Assembly (NCBI GenBank): GCA_965250225.1
Contig: CBDFNQ010000024.1
Coordinates: 38,673-102,672, forward strand
DNA from: CBDEUK01 sp965250225
Lineage (GTDB): Bacteria > Pseudomonadota > Gammaproteobacteria > Eutrophobiales > Eutrophobiaceae
DNA: 64,000 nucleotides
Direction: 5' to 3'
This document shows, in pieces, positions 53,689 to 63,596 of the stretch; the stretch's first letter is position 1, and each line of letters starts with the position of its first letter. The notes beneath the pieces are model-generated. The model saw only the letters and a program-made list of their open reading frames with translations, did not search any database and had not been told where the DNA came from. The translations under genes were made by a program, and so were the position numbers.

Positions 53689-53720
53689 GAAAAGGGGAAA
53701 CACTGTATAGTGCCTCCCCT
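53689..53720 (-). terminator. Intrinsic terminator of glyA
   Basis: On the glyA strand, AGGGGAGGCACT and AGTGTTTCCCCT (53720-53709 and 53704-53693) pair with two G-U pairs around ATAC, and a TTTT tract follows. It lies in the glyA-nrdR spacer, about 40-70 bases after the glyA stop. This is a good rho-independent terminator. Confidence 0.85.
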
Positions 53721-53758
53721 ATTGTAACTCGAACTTCAGCAGATCTAACTATACGCAG

Positions 53759-55012
53759 TTATTTTCCATACATGGGAAATTTTGCACATAATTCTGATAC
53801 TTCACTTTTCACTCGTTTGAGTACCGCTTCATCTTCCATATTATCGATAACATCGCAGATCCAGTTCCCCACCATTTCACTTTCTTTTTCTTTAAAGCCA
53901 CGAGTCGTAATTGATGGCGTACCAATACGAATACCACTGGTGACGAAAGGTGACTGTGGATCATTTGGTACAGAATTTTTGTTGACCGTGATATGGACAC
54001 TGTTCAATGCCGCATCAAGCGCCTTACCAGTAACTCCTCTTTCTATCAAATCGACGAGGAATAAATGATTGTCGGTACCACCTGAAACGATGTTAACACC
54101 GCGTTTCAGGAATATTTTCACCATCGCGTCAGCATTAGCCTTCACTTGTTTAATATAGGTTTTGAATTCAGGTTCCATACATTCCTTGAATGAAACCGCT
54201 TTACCAGCGATGGTATGCATGTGTGGGCCACCTTGGTATGCCGGGAAAACCATGAAGTTAATTTTCTTTTGAATATCTTCATTAGCCTTACCCATAATGA
54301 TACCGGAACGCGGTCCTCTTAATGTCTTATGCGTCGTAGAAGTTGTGATGTCAGCAATCTGTACTGGACTTGGATAATCACCAGTAGCAACCAGACCGGC
54401 AACATGGGCAATATCAGCGACCATAATCGCACCAACCTTGTCGCTGATGTCACGGAAACGCTGCCAGTCAAAGACACGTGAATACGCTGAAAAACCGGTC
54501 CAGATCATCTTTGGTTTGTGCTCTAAAGCCAGACGTTCAGCCTCAGCGTAATCAATAACGCCATTTTCATCGAGACCGTATTGCACGGAGTTGAATACAC
54601 GACCAGATACATTCACATGCGCACCGTGGGTTAAATGGCCACCGTGTGCCAAGCTTAATCCCATAATGGTATCACCCGCTTCCAGCAAGGCAAGATACAC
54701 TGCACCATTCGCTTGTGAACCGGAGTGAGGCTGGACATTAGCCCAATCAGCTCCAAATAATTCGCAAAGACGATCAATCGCCAATTGTTCTACCACGTCA
54801 ACGTGTTCGCAACCGCCGTAATAACGTTTGCCTGGATAACCCTCAGCGTATTTATTGGTCAAAACTGAGCCTTGTGCTTCCATCACGCGAGGGCTGGTAT
54901 TGTTCTCTGACGCGATCAACTCGATGTGCTCTTCCTGACGATGGCGCTCCCCTTCCATCGCATCCCAAAGTTCGGGATCATAGCCTTCAATCTTCATATC
55001 TTTTGTAAACAT
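53759..55012 (-). CDS. glyA: Serine hydroxymethyltransferase
   Basis: 417 residues, the standard length. The PLP lysine is in TTTHKTLRGPRSG; YAEGYPGKRYYGG, NVQPHSGSQAN and GHLTHG are family blocks. It makes glycine and methylene-tetrahydrofolate from serine. It is separated from nrdR by a terminator and from cyaA by a divergent 473-base spacer. Confidence 0.98.
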   Translation of the reverse strand: MFTKDMKIEGYDPELWDAMEGERHRQEEHIELIASENNTSPRVMEAQGSVLTNKYAEGYPGKRYYGGCEHVDVVEQLAIDRLCELFGADWANVQPHSGSQANGAVYLALLEAGDTIMGLSLAHGGHLTHGAHVNVSGRVFNSVQYGLDENGVIDYAEAERLALEHKPKMIWTGFSAYSRVFDWQRFRDISDKVGAIMVADIAHVAGLVATGDYPSPVQIADITTSTTHKTLRGPRSGIIMGKANEDIQKKINFMVFPAYQGGPHMHTIAGKAVSFKECMEPEFKTYIKQVKANADAMVKIFLKRGVNIVSGGTDNHLFLVDLIERGVTGKALDAALNSVHITVNKNSVPNDPQSPFVTSGIRIGTPSITTRGFKEKESEMVGNWICDVIDNMEDEAVLKRVKSEVSELCAKFPMYGK

Positions 55013-55485
55013 AATGTCCTCTCAATAAATTGTTGCGATCACTAACGAAATCACCCCTTCACACAACCGCAGACTCACGAAATATTGCCCCTAGAAACAG
55101 GACGGGTTAAAAGCCATGCAAGACTACCAAATTCAGGATTTGATTGCATGGATATCAGCATCTTAGACGGTTTTCTGGAATAAACAATACTGCAACGCGA
55201 CAGCGAGGTTTTGAATACCTGTCATTCTTTCACTATCGCCACATATCCAAACCTTGCAAACAGAAGTAAGGCACAGTTTTCATGCTGATATATCCTAAGC
55301 TATTGTTTTACATTTATTTTTAATGGTTTTAAAGCGTCGAGATAAACATCAACAAGGTACTGGATCGGGTTAATGAGTGCTGAAGTTTTCCAGGCTTTTG
55401 TCGATAACATTTATTGAATCCTTGTCATTAAAAAAGTAGTTCGTAAGTCCAATGTTTTTAGGTACACAAAATCAACCATACCACT
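55013..55485. other. Divergent spacer between glyA and cyaA
   Basis: 473 bases without a credible gene. It should hold the promoters of glyA and cyaA. An inverted repeat CCATGCAA (55114-55121) and TTGCATGG (55144-55151) is the clearest structure and could be an operator for glyA. No CRP-type TGTGA-N6-TCACA site or glycine riboswitch is apparent. Confidence 0.55.
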
Positions 55486-58332
55486 ATGCAAAATAAAGCA
55501 TTTTCAAAACCCAAAATAAACTGCAAGGAAACCATCGATGCCTTCTATCACGTTAATCAACAACGGATCGATAAAACGCGTGAGTATCTGAGTCGATCGC
55601 AGAGTAGTTTTCTCGATCTGTTACCTTTTCTGTTTCATTACAATCATGAAAGCATACCTGGTTTTATCTCAGAACATACGCCCAGTGGGATTTCACAATA
55701 TTCACCGTTACAACCAACCATACAATTGGCAAAAAAACATTTTAAAAACTACAATCATAACCGTCGCGCAAAACATCAGATGGACTTACAGGCAATGTTT
55801 TTTATGGGCAGTGCAGGAACCATTGCCTATACCAACAAAAGTGATTTTGATGTGTGGTTGATACACACACCTGAACTCGATACTTTTCAACTGGATGAAC
55901 TGGCACAAAAAGCTAAGGCCATCGAAGAATGGGCTGGCACACTAAAACTCGAGGTACATTTTTTTATTTTTGATGCTGAATCGTTTCGTTCTGGCCAACA
56001 CCAATCACTTTCAACGGAAAGTAGCGGATCTACTCAACACAGTTTATTACTTGACGAATTCTATCGATCGAGCATTCTGATAGCAGGCCGTTTTCCGATT
56101 TGGTGGTTAGTGCCTACAGAAAATGAGCATGAATATGAAAATTATATTGGCACTCTTTTTTATGGTAATTTAGTAAATAAGAATGACGTGATTGATCTAG
56201 GCACGTCATGTCCAGTTCCATCGAGTGAATTTTTCGGTGCTGCCGTATGGCAGTTATATAAAGGTATTTCTTCTCCCTATAAATCTGTACTTAAATTATT
56301 ACTGATGGAGGTATATGCAAGTGAGCACCCGAAAACCGAATTATTGAGTACCCGGTTCAAACGGTATATCTATAAAAGAGAAAGCGACATATCAGTACTT
56401 GATCCTTATATCATAATGTACAAAGTCGTTGAAGAGTATTTAATGAAACACAATGACGATGAACGTTTGCAAATATTTCGAGAATGTTTTTATTTTAAGA
56501 TTGGTGAGAAATTAAGTATTCCTGAATTGAAAAAGAAAAAAACTCTTCGCAGAAAATTACTAGAAGAAATGACGTACCAATGGGGTTGGGATCAATCTAA
56601 CTTCAGCTTGCTGGACATGCATGATAAATGGCGTGTAGATAATATAAGCTATCATCGAAAAAATATAATTCATACATTAACCAAGAGTTATCAATTTTTG
56701 TCTGATTTTGCGCGACAAAATGCAGAAGTATATCGAGTGAACCAGACCGAACTTAATGTTCTCGGTCGTAAACTGTATGCTGCTTTTGAAAAAAAGAATA
56801 ACAAAATTGAAATTGTGAATTACGAAACAATTAACGACTTACATGAAACTGAAGTAACAATTCAACAGACACAAAATAAAAATAACCAATCTATCTGGTT
56901 GCTATATCGAGGACATATAAATTTTCAAAATCAGAAAGAATATAAACCGTTAAAACGGACAAAAGATATCATGGAATTACTGGTTTGGTGTCACTTGAAT
57001 CGTGTTGTCAATCAGCATTCAGCTATTTCATTGAACACAATTAATTATGGGATCACCACACGGGAACTCAAAGATACTTTCTATGCGCTAAGCAAACTCT
57101 TTCCTTCAGGAAAAATATACGAGCCTACATTCAATGATTTATCGAATCCTGCAGCAATAATCAACGCAGGGATTTTTGTGAATGTTGGCATAGATCCATT
57201 CAATTGCACGATAGAAGGTGCCCGCCACGTAGCCAGCAGCAGATTGGATGCCCTAAGTTATGGTGGACAACATCAGAACCTTGCTAAATCATTTGATCTT
57301 GTTTTAATTACAAGCTGGGAAGAGGTTCTTGTCTATCATTACGATGGCATGAAAGGACTCATGCAATGTCTATGTGATTATATGACATGGACTCCGAACA
57401 AAGAAGTAATACCTTCAACATCCTTAACTGCATTTAGTCTTTCATCATCATATGGTCGAAATATATCTCAAAGAATTGAGTACTTATTCAGGGATATTAT
57501 CAATCAGGTATTTTATAAGAACAAAGAACATAAAAGCATTCGATATATTATAAAAGCTGAAGATAATTACCATGTACTTGAATCAGATCCAGAAAATATT
57601 GGCCATAAATCTTTTCGTAATGTAAATAATCTGCAACAGTATCTTGCTTTGCCTGTTAATCATTTCACTCAAATTTTCTTTGATGACAAAAAAGACTGGA
57701 ATTCAAAGCTGCCCAATATTTATAAATTAAACAGGAAATCTGTGATACAGACTTTTTATACAATTAATAATGCTCAAGTTGATATTGATGTGATTGATGA
57801 AAAAGGTTCGTTATTTTCCCAAACTATGCCATATCACAATACACAATCTTTGATATGCCATTTCAGGAAATTCTACGAATCGATTTTAAAACGTAAGAAT
57901 TTTATTACAGGAACAATAGTTGAAAATGATTCTATTGATATAGAATTTTATGAAATCAAAGAAAATAATAATAGACTCAACAACATTATTAAAGTTGATG
58001 TAAAACCAAATACGCAATCTAATTTATTTTTTAATTTACAAGTGATCGGTAGTCTTGACGAAAAAGACAAAAACTCGTTAACGATTTATTGCAATAATGA
58101 AGAATTCTCTTCACTCGAACATGGCAATAATGTTTTGTCTGTTGTCGCTGAATATGTACTGTCAAAACGACCAAACGGAGAACCTTATCCAATTTATATT
58201 ACTGATATTGATTTTTCTCGCGGTTTACTTGATGTGATTGAACCAAAAAACCTGCAATTCACTCATTTTCTAAAATACAAAAAAATGATAGAAGAGAAAT
58301 TAAATCTCGCTCTGGCAGAACTAGCGAAATAA
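55486..58332 (+). CDS. cyaA: Class I adenylate cyclase
   Basis: 948 residues, slightly longer than E. coli CyaA. The N-terminal catalytic half has FMGSAGTIAYTNKSDFDVWLIH, with the GSAG and DxD nucleotidyltransferase motif, EHPKTELLSTRFKR and a C-terminal regulatory half of low similarity with many Asn/Lys residues. It makes cAMP from ATP. The C-terminal half is more AT-rich and variable than the first, usual for this family. A small stem-loop element follows the gene. Confidence 0.93.
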   Translation: MQNKAFSKPKINCKETIDAFYHVNQQRIDKTREYLSRSQSSFLDLLPFLFHYNHESIPGFISEHTPSGISQYSPLQPTIQLAKKHFKNYNHNRRAKHQMDLQAMFFMGSAGTIAYTNKSDFDVWLIHTPELDTFQLDELAQKAKAIEEWAGTLKLEVHFFIFDAESFRSGQHQSLSTESSGSTQHSLLLDEFYRSSILIAGRFPIWWLVPTENEHEYENYIGTLFYGNLVNKNDVIDLGTSCPVPSSEFFGAAVWQLYKGISSPYKSVLKLLLMEVYASEHPKTELLSTRFKRYIYKRESDISVLDPYIIMYKVVEEYLMKHNDDERLQIFRECFYFKIGEKLSIPELKKKKTLRRKLLEEMTYQWGWDQSNFSLLDMHDKWRVDNISYHRKNIIHTLTKSYQFLSDFARQNAEVYRVNQTELNVLGRKLYAAFEKKNNKIEIVNYETINDLHETEVTIQQTQNKNNQSIWLLYRGHINFQNQKEYKPLKRTKDIMELLVWCHLNRVVNQHSAISLNTINYGITTRELKDTFYALSKLFPSGKIYEPTFNDLSNPAAIINAGIFVNVGIDPFNCTIEGARHVASSRLDALSYGGQHQNLAKSFDLVLITSWEEVLVYHYDGMKGLMQCLCDYMTWTPNKEVIPSTSLTAFSLSSSYGRNISQRIEYLFRDIINQVFYKNKEHKSIRYIIKAEDNYHVLESDPENIGHKSFRNVNNLQQYLALPVNHFTQIFFDDKKDWNSKLPNIYKLNRKSVIQTFYTINNAQVDIDVIDEKGSLFSQTMPYHNTQSLICHFRKFYESILKRKNFITGTIVENDSIDIEFYEIKENNNRLNNIIKVDVKPNTQSNLFFNLQVIGSLDEKDKNSLTIYCNNEEFSSLEHGNNVLSVVAEYVLSKRPNGEPYPIYITDIDFSRGLLDVIEPKNLQFTHFLKYKKMIEEKLNLALAELAK

Positions 58333-58445
58333 TTTTTATTACCAATAAATATAAGTAACATTTACACGACAAGGATTGTTCAGTTTTGTTAGTCGCTCTT
58401 TCGCATCCTGCGACCGCGACACTTGAACGTCCATGTCCATCGTCC

Positions 58446-58509
58446 TGCGTCACTCTACCTCCCCCATGACCTCCACGGGGAAATACAAAAGGGTTGTAGG
58501 AACAACCTT
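58446..58509. repeat. Dispersed stem-loop element, copy B
   Basis: Plus-strand order: TGCGTCA (58446-58452), 13 bases, ATGACC (58466-58471), seven bases, GGAAAT (58479-58484), four bases, then a stem AAGGGTTGT/ACAACCTT around loop AGGA (58489-58509). The module order and the 13-base spacing match copy A at 53006-53076, while the stem sequences differ, so the pairing rather than the sequence is conserved. It lies after the cyaA stop, in a more GC-rich 275-base spacer. Confidence 0.65.
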
Positions 58510-58619
58510 GCCTTGAGGTCGTCCAGACAATTTATACTGTTTAAAAAGTCTCATGCAATTTGCTTATTTTATTATTTTTAGTACCATTCGGATTTTAACC
58601 TGAAAGGTTGTTTATTCAC

Positions 58620-59363
58620 ATGAGTATTCTTGGAATTATTGGCGGTTCTGGTTTGAGTTCATTAGATGGACTTGAGATCACTCGACAGAAAATGCAACAA
58701 ACACCCTATGGTCAGGCTTCTGCACCACTAATTTTCGGACAGTTTGATAAAAAAGAAGTTATCTTTCTATCCAGACATGGCAACCCACATGTTATACCGC
58801 CACATAAAGTGAATTACCGAGCCAATATCTGGGCATTAAACGAAAATAATGTTGATAGAATCATTGCTATAAATGCTGTCGGTGGAATCACATCTAAAAT
58901 GTATCCTGAACGCATTATTATTCCGGATCAAATTATAGATTATACCTTCGGTAGAATTCATACCTATTTTGAAGAGGGTCTCAATGATGTAACACATATT
59001 GATTTTACACATCCATACAGCCTGTCATTAAGAAAACAACTGATCAATGCTGCTGAGAAAAGCAATATAGACATTATCTCCAAAGCAACTTACGGTGTCA
59101 CCCAGGGACCAAGACTGGAAAGCGCGGCAGAGATCATTCGTCTGGAACGTGATGGTTGTGACCTGGTCGGGATGACTGGCATGCCGGAAACTGCACTTGC
59201 AAGAGAGCTTGGGCTTGAATACTCATCTATCTGCATGGTGGTGAACTGGGCTGCTGGAAAATCCAATGATGAAATCACAATGGCTATGATTGAAAAAAAT
59301 CTCAATCAAAGTATTCAAAATATCCGTTTGATAATACAAGCATTTTTGCAAATGGATGAATAG
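58620..59363 (+). CDS. S-methyl-5'-thioinosine phosphorylase
   Basis: 247 residues from the ATG at 58620 (an in-frame TTG four codons earlier is less likely). MTAP/MTIP family motifs are IIGGSGLSS at the start, SRHGNPHVIPPHKVNYRAN, and TQGPRLESAAEI and GMTGMPETALARELG. The TQGPRLESAAEI form points to methylthioinosine phosphorylase, which works after an adenosine deaminase in methylthioadenosine salvage. MTA phosphorylase activity cannot be excluded. Confidence 0.85.
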   Translation: MSILGIIGGSGLSSLDGLEITRQKMQQTPYGQASAPLIFGQFDKKEVIFLSRHGNPHVIPPHKVNYRANIWALNENNVDRIIAINAVGGITSKMYPERIIIPDQIIDYTFGRIHTYFEEGLNDVTHIDFTHPYSLSLRKQLINAAEKSNIDIISKATYGVTQGPRLESAAEIIRLERDGCDLVGMTGMPETALARELGLEYSSICMVVNWAAGKSNDEITMAMIEKNLNQSIQNIRLIIQAFLQMDE

Positions 59364-59411
59364 ATTGAAAACTCGTTTCGTTAAACAATCAAGAAAGTAA
59401 AATATATCTGG

Positions 59412-60026
59412 TTAATGCACATCACCCAATCTGACCACTCTCACAATCGCTCCAAATAATGGATGATCAAAATAGTGGATTTCGTTGAGTTTTATACGCC
59501 TTGTTTCATGTAAACGAGTGACAATGTCTTCTCCTTGTATATCTTCTTCTATTATTCCCTCTATGTTACCGATAGCCTGAAGAAAATATGCAAGGTCTAC
59601 ATCAACATGAAGATACAGGGAACTTCTGATCCGTACGTTACCACTGATTTTTATCTCACTCGATTGATTTCTTATTTCAAGTTTTACATTTCGCGCATTT
59701 GAACCAGACATTTCAGGTTGCTGCCAGGCAATGTATTTAAGTGGGCGATAATGTGATGATTTTTTAAGCCTTGAGTAGGTACCCGTTAGGGTGAGTCTGG
59801 AATTATCCAGAGACTGGAAAGCGATCACGCCTGGCTCGTCTCCTTCAAGTGCCCTGATCAATCTAACAGATTCCTGCGTATTGGGGAGACCTGGATATTT
59901 ATTCCAGATTTCGCCACCTGATTGTGGATAAAGATTTTCAAACACAATCACTTCAACGCGATACCAATTTTCGGCCAACGCTAGATTGCTAAAAAGAACA
60001 CATAAAATGAATATAATTTTTTTCAT
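59412..60026 (-). CDS. csiV: CsiV-family periplasmic protein
   Basis: About 204 residues from the ATG at 60026 (MKKIIFILC), which starts a clear signal peptide (about 1-18, ending LALA). The mature part begins ENWYRVEVIVFEN, the hallmark of the CsiV family, and contains LLDNSRL-type beta repeats. CsiV is a peptidoglycan-binding protein first found as needed for growth and cell shape in Vibrio and often lies next to mfd, as here. It follows mfd by about 60 bases of heptamer repeat. Confidence 0.8.
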   Translation of the reverse strand: MKKIIFILCVLFSNLALAENWYRVEVIVFENLYPQSGGEIWNKYPGLPNTQESVRLIRALEGDEPGVIAFQSLDNSRLTLTGTYSRLKKSSHYRPLKYIAWQQPEMSGSNARNVKLEIRNQSSEIKISGNVRIRSSLYLHVDVDLAYFLQAIGNIEGIIEEDIQGEDIVTRLHETRRIKLNEIHYFDHPLFGAIVRVVRLGDVH

Positions 60027-60038
60027 AGTTATTACCAT

Positions 60039-60098
60039 CTCTATTCTCTATTTACTATTCCCTATTCCCTATTCCCTATTCCCTATTCCCTATTCCCT
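60039..60098. repeat. Heptanucleotide array between mfd and csiV
   Basis: About six ATTCCCT units precede less perfect ones (TCTCTAT, TTACTAT) toward csiV. Read on the coding strand, the last two codons (AGG GAA) and the TAG stop of mfd are themselves part of the repeat. Confidence 0.88.
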
Positions 60099-63000
60099 AA
60101 TATGATCGAGTAACTCTTCCAGCTCCTGAAATCTATCCACCGGCTCTGACAGTTCCCTGATAATACGTAATTTATCCTGGCCATCCAGTTTATAGGCATG
60201 TGGCTCCGATTGTATCAGTTGTATAATTTTACCCGGATCAAGACTCGTTTGCTTGTGGAATAATATTCGCCCGCCCTGCTCTCCAATATCGGCCTTCTTG
60301 ATCCCAATCGGGTTAGCCTTGAGTTTGAGTTCTGTTACAGCAAAAAGATTCCGTACAGCTTCAGGTAAAAGTCCAAAACGGTCGATCATTTCAACCTGTA
60401 ATTCTTTAAGTTCATCCTTGTCTTTTGCGCTAGCAATACGCTTATACATTATCAAACGTGTATGAACATCGGGTAAATAATCTTCCGGAATTAAAGCCGC
60501 TATGTGTAAGTTGATTTCCGCCCCATGATCAAGAGAGCGATCCAGCTCTGGTTGTCGACCAGATTTCAGCGCCTCAACTGCTCTTCCTAGTAAATCCATA
60601 TACAACCCAAAGCCGATCTCCTGAATATGTCCACTTTGTTCATCACCGAGGATTTCCCCAGAACCTCGTATTTCCAGATCGTGTGTTGCCAGAGTAAAAC
60701 CAATACCCAATTCCTCTAATGATTCGATTGCTTCAAGTCGTTTAACCGCATCGGCAGTAATAGATTTACGATTCGGTATGATCAAGTAAGCGTATGCGCG
60801 GTGATGAGAACGACCCACACGACCTCGCAATTGATAAAGTTGTGCCAGACCGAATTTATCTGCTCGATCAATAATTATTGTGTTGGCACTTGGCACATCG
60901 ATACCGGTTTCAATGATCGTAGTACAGACAAGGATATTAAATCGTCTGTGATAAAAGTCGAGCATGACCTGTTCGAGTTGCTTCTCAGGCATCTGGCCAT
61001 GTGCAATTTCAACCCGTGCCTCGGGCATTAATGCTCTGATTTCATTTGTGGTTTTATCAATACTATCAACCCGATTATGCAGAAAATACACCTGTCCACC
61101 ACGTTTTAGCTCACGCATAATCGCTTCTTTTAATAAAGTATTATCCCATTCACGTACAAAGGTTTTCACCGACAGACGTCGTGATGGCGGTGTTGATATG
61201 ATCGATAATTCACGCAAACTGGAAAGAGCCATATTCAGGGTTCTGGGTATCGGTGTTGCTGTCAGGGTCAGGACATCAATCTCAGATCGCAGGCTTTTGA
61301 ATTTTTCTTTTTGTCTGACTCCGAAACGATGTTCTTCATCAATGATAACCAATCCCAAATCTTTATATTGAATTTCGCCCTGAATTAATTTATGAGTCCC
61401 GATAACGATATCAATCGTACCTTGTTCAAGTCCTTCCATAACCTTGTTTTGTTCCTTGGCCGTCCTGAAACGTGAAATTAAATCAATTTTCATTGGCCAA
61501 TCTGCAAAGCGATCACAGAAATTCTGATAGTGTTGCTGAGCCAGTAATGTTGTCGGTACTAACAACGCAACCTGCTTGCCATTTTGAACAGCAATAAACG
61601 CAGCACGCATCGCGACTTCAGTTTTACCAAATCCTGCATCACCACAGACCAGACGATCCATTGGCTTTTCATCCTGCATATCTTTAATGACATCGTTGAT
61701 CGCATCCATTTGACCCGGCGTTTCTTCGAATGGGAAGCCCTGTATAAACGCACGATAAGCCTCTTCTTCAATATCAAAACTCACGCCAATGCGGGCAGCT
61801 CGTTTAGCATGCATATCGAGTAATTCAGCGGCGACATCACAAACTCTCTCGGCCGCCTTCTTACGCGCTTTTTCCCAGGCACCACTACCGAGGCGATGCA
61901 AAGGCGCATGATCGGTATCAACTCCGGTATAACGACTGACTAAATCCAGAGAAGAGACTGGAACATATAATTTATCGCCTTGATCGTATTCAAGCATAAT
62001 ATATTCAGCTGGAATATTTCCAACATCAAGTGTCACCAGGCCCCGATAACGACCAACACCATGCTCTTCATGCACCACGGCTGCACCCATACTCAATTCT
62101 GTCAAGTTACGAATGATCGCTTCAGAGTCCTGTTTTTTTCGTTTGCGTAAACGTCTTTGCATAACACGTTCACCAAACAACTGATTTTCACTGATCACAG
62201 CAAGATCAGGATCAACTATCAACAAACCCTGCTCTAAAGGTGCAACTGTAATAGCGAGAGATTCATCTGAAACAACAAAACTATTCCAGTCTACAAACTG
62301 TTTGGGATGTAACTTATATTGGCGAAACATTTCGAGTAAGGTTTCACGACGACCAATGGTTTCGGCAGCGATTAATACACGGCCGGAAAAGCCATCAAGA
62401 AAACGCTTCACTAGTGCCAGCGGTTCATCTGCCCTGGCATCAATTGGTAATTTTGTAGGTAAGGTGGATGAATAATTAACAGCTCCAGCCTTCTCTGGCT
62501 GCTCCATTGAACTCATATGAACTTGTGGAAAATATTTTAATCGTGCAAACAGATCATTTTCTGCAATAAACATGTTAGCTGGCGGCAAAATTGGCCTTTC
62601 GAGATCGTATCGCATTTGTTCATAACGTTGCTCAATATCTGTCCAGAATTTTTCTGCCGTGTCACTACAAGCTTCATCGATTAACGCTAAGGTATTATCC
62701 GGAATGTAATCGAACAAACTCTGTGTTTCGTTATAGAAAAGCGGTAAATAATATTCAATGCCATTGGGTGCCAACCCCTGACTCACATCTCTGTACACAG
62801 GACATTGGCCTGGATTGCCTTCGAATAAAGTACGCCAGTTTGTACGGAAACGGGCAATACCTTCATCAGTCAGCGCTACTTCTTTGGCCGGTAATATCTT
62901 TATACTATCGACTGTTTCAATTGAGCGTTGTGTCTCCGTGTCAAAGGTACGGATACTATCAATCTCTTCATCAAATAAATCAATCCGGTAAGGCTGCTCC

Positions 63001-63554
63001 GCACCCATTGGATAGACATCAATGATTGATCCTCTGACGGCAACATCTCCATGTTCAAACACTTGTGGTGTAAACACATAACCACTGTTAATAAGTTGTT
63101 GCCTGAACTGCTCAAGATTCAGATTGCCGCCTTTATGCATAACAATACTGTGAGCGAGCAAATAATCACTCGGCATCAGTTTATGCATCGCCGTTGTAAC
63201 AGGAATAATAAGAATCCCTTTTTCAAGTGTCGGTAATTCGGCCAGCGTCGCTAACCGTTGCGAAATGATGTCCTGGTAAGGTGAGAATAAATCGTATGGT
63301 AACGTTTCCCAGTCTGAAAACGTCAAGATCGGTGTCACATTATCTTTACCAATAAAAAATTTGAGTTCAGACTGCAATCGATGGGCACTGAGAGTATCGG
63401 CGGTAAGTATCAAAATCAGGCCATCGTATTGATTGACCAATTGACTAATGGCCAGTGATTTACTCGCGCCATAAAGGCGTCCCCAATAACGCCTATCCCC
63501 AGCCTTGTCCGGATATTCCGGATAATAAGGACTGATTCGTTGCTCACTACTCAT
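60090..63554 (-). CDS. mfd: Transcription-repair coupling factor
   Basis: 1154 residues, full length. Order: UvrB-like N-terminal domains (about 1-350), RNA polymerase-interacting CarD-like domain (about 480-560, VHEEHGVGRYRGL), RecG-like translocase with Walker A GDAGFGKTEV and Walker B DEEHRFGV, and a C-terminal TRCF domain. Mfd removes stalled polymerase and recruits UvrA. It lies upstream of csiV, and the lapB end lies about 40 bases upstream of its start. Confidence 0.98.
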   Translation of the reverse strand: MSSEQRISPYYPEYPDKAGDRRYWGRLYGASKSLAISQLVNQYDGLILILTADTLSAHRLQSELKFFIGKDNVTPILTFSDWETLPYDLFSPYQDIISQRLATLAELPTLEKGILIIPVTTAMHKLMPSDYLLAHSIVMHKGGNLNLEQFRQQLINSGYVFTPQVFEHGDVAVRGSIIDVYPMGAEQPYRIDLFDEEIDSIRTFDTETQRSIETVDSIKILPAKEVALTDEGIARFRTNWRTLFEGNPGQCPVYRDVSQGLAPNGIEYYLPLFYNETQSLFDYIPDNTLALIDEACSDTAEKFWTDIEQRYEQMRYDLERPILPPANMFIAENDLFARLKYFPQVHMSSMEQPEKAGAVNYSSTLPTKLPIDARADEPLALVKRFLDGFSGRVLIAAETIGRRETLLEMFRQYKLHPKQFVDWNSFVVSDESLAITVAPLEQGLLIVDPDLAVISENQLFGERVMQRRLRKRKKQDSEAIIRNLTELSMGAAVVHEEHGVGRYRGLVTLDVGNIPAEYIMLEYDQGDKLYVPVSSLDLVSRYTGVDTDHAPLHRLGSGAWEKARKKAAERVCDVAAELLDMHAKRAARIGVSFDIEEEAYRAFIQGFPFEETPGQMDAINDVIKDMQDEKPMDRLVCGDAGFGKTEVAMRAAFIAVQNGKQVALLVPTTLLAQQHYQNFCDRFADWPMKIDLISRFRTAKEQNKVMEGLEQGTIDIVIGTHKLIQGEIQYKDLGLVIIDEEHRFGVRQKEKFKSLRSEIDVLTLTATPIPRTLNMALSSLRELSIISTPPSRRLSVKTFVREWDNTLLKEAIMRELKRGGQVYFLHNRVDSIDKTTNEIRALMPEARVEIAHGQMPEKQLEQVMLDFYHRRFNILVCTTIIETGIDVPSANTIIIDRADKFGLAQLYQLRGRVGRSHHRAYAYLIIPNRKSITADAVKRLEAIESLEELGIGFTLATHDLEIRGSGEILGDEQSGHIQEIGFGLYMDLLGRAVEALKSGRQPELDRSLDHGAEINLHIAALIPEDYLPDVHTRLIMYKRIASAKDKDELKELQVEMIDRFGLLPEAVRNLFAVTELKLKANPIGIKKADIGEQGGRILFHKQTSLDPGKIIQLIQSEPHAYKLDGQDKLRIIRELSEPVDRFQELEELLDHIRE

Positions 63555-63596
63555 TGATTGATTACGACATTAAGAAATAAAAAAATGGATTGGCTG

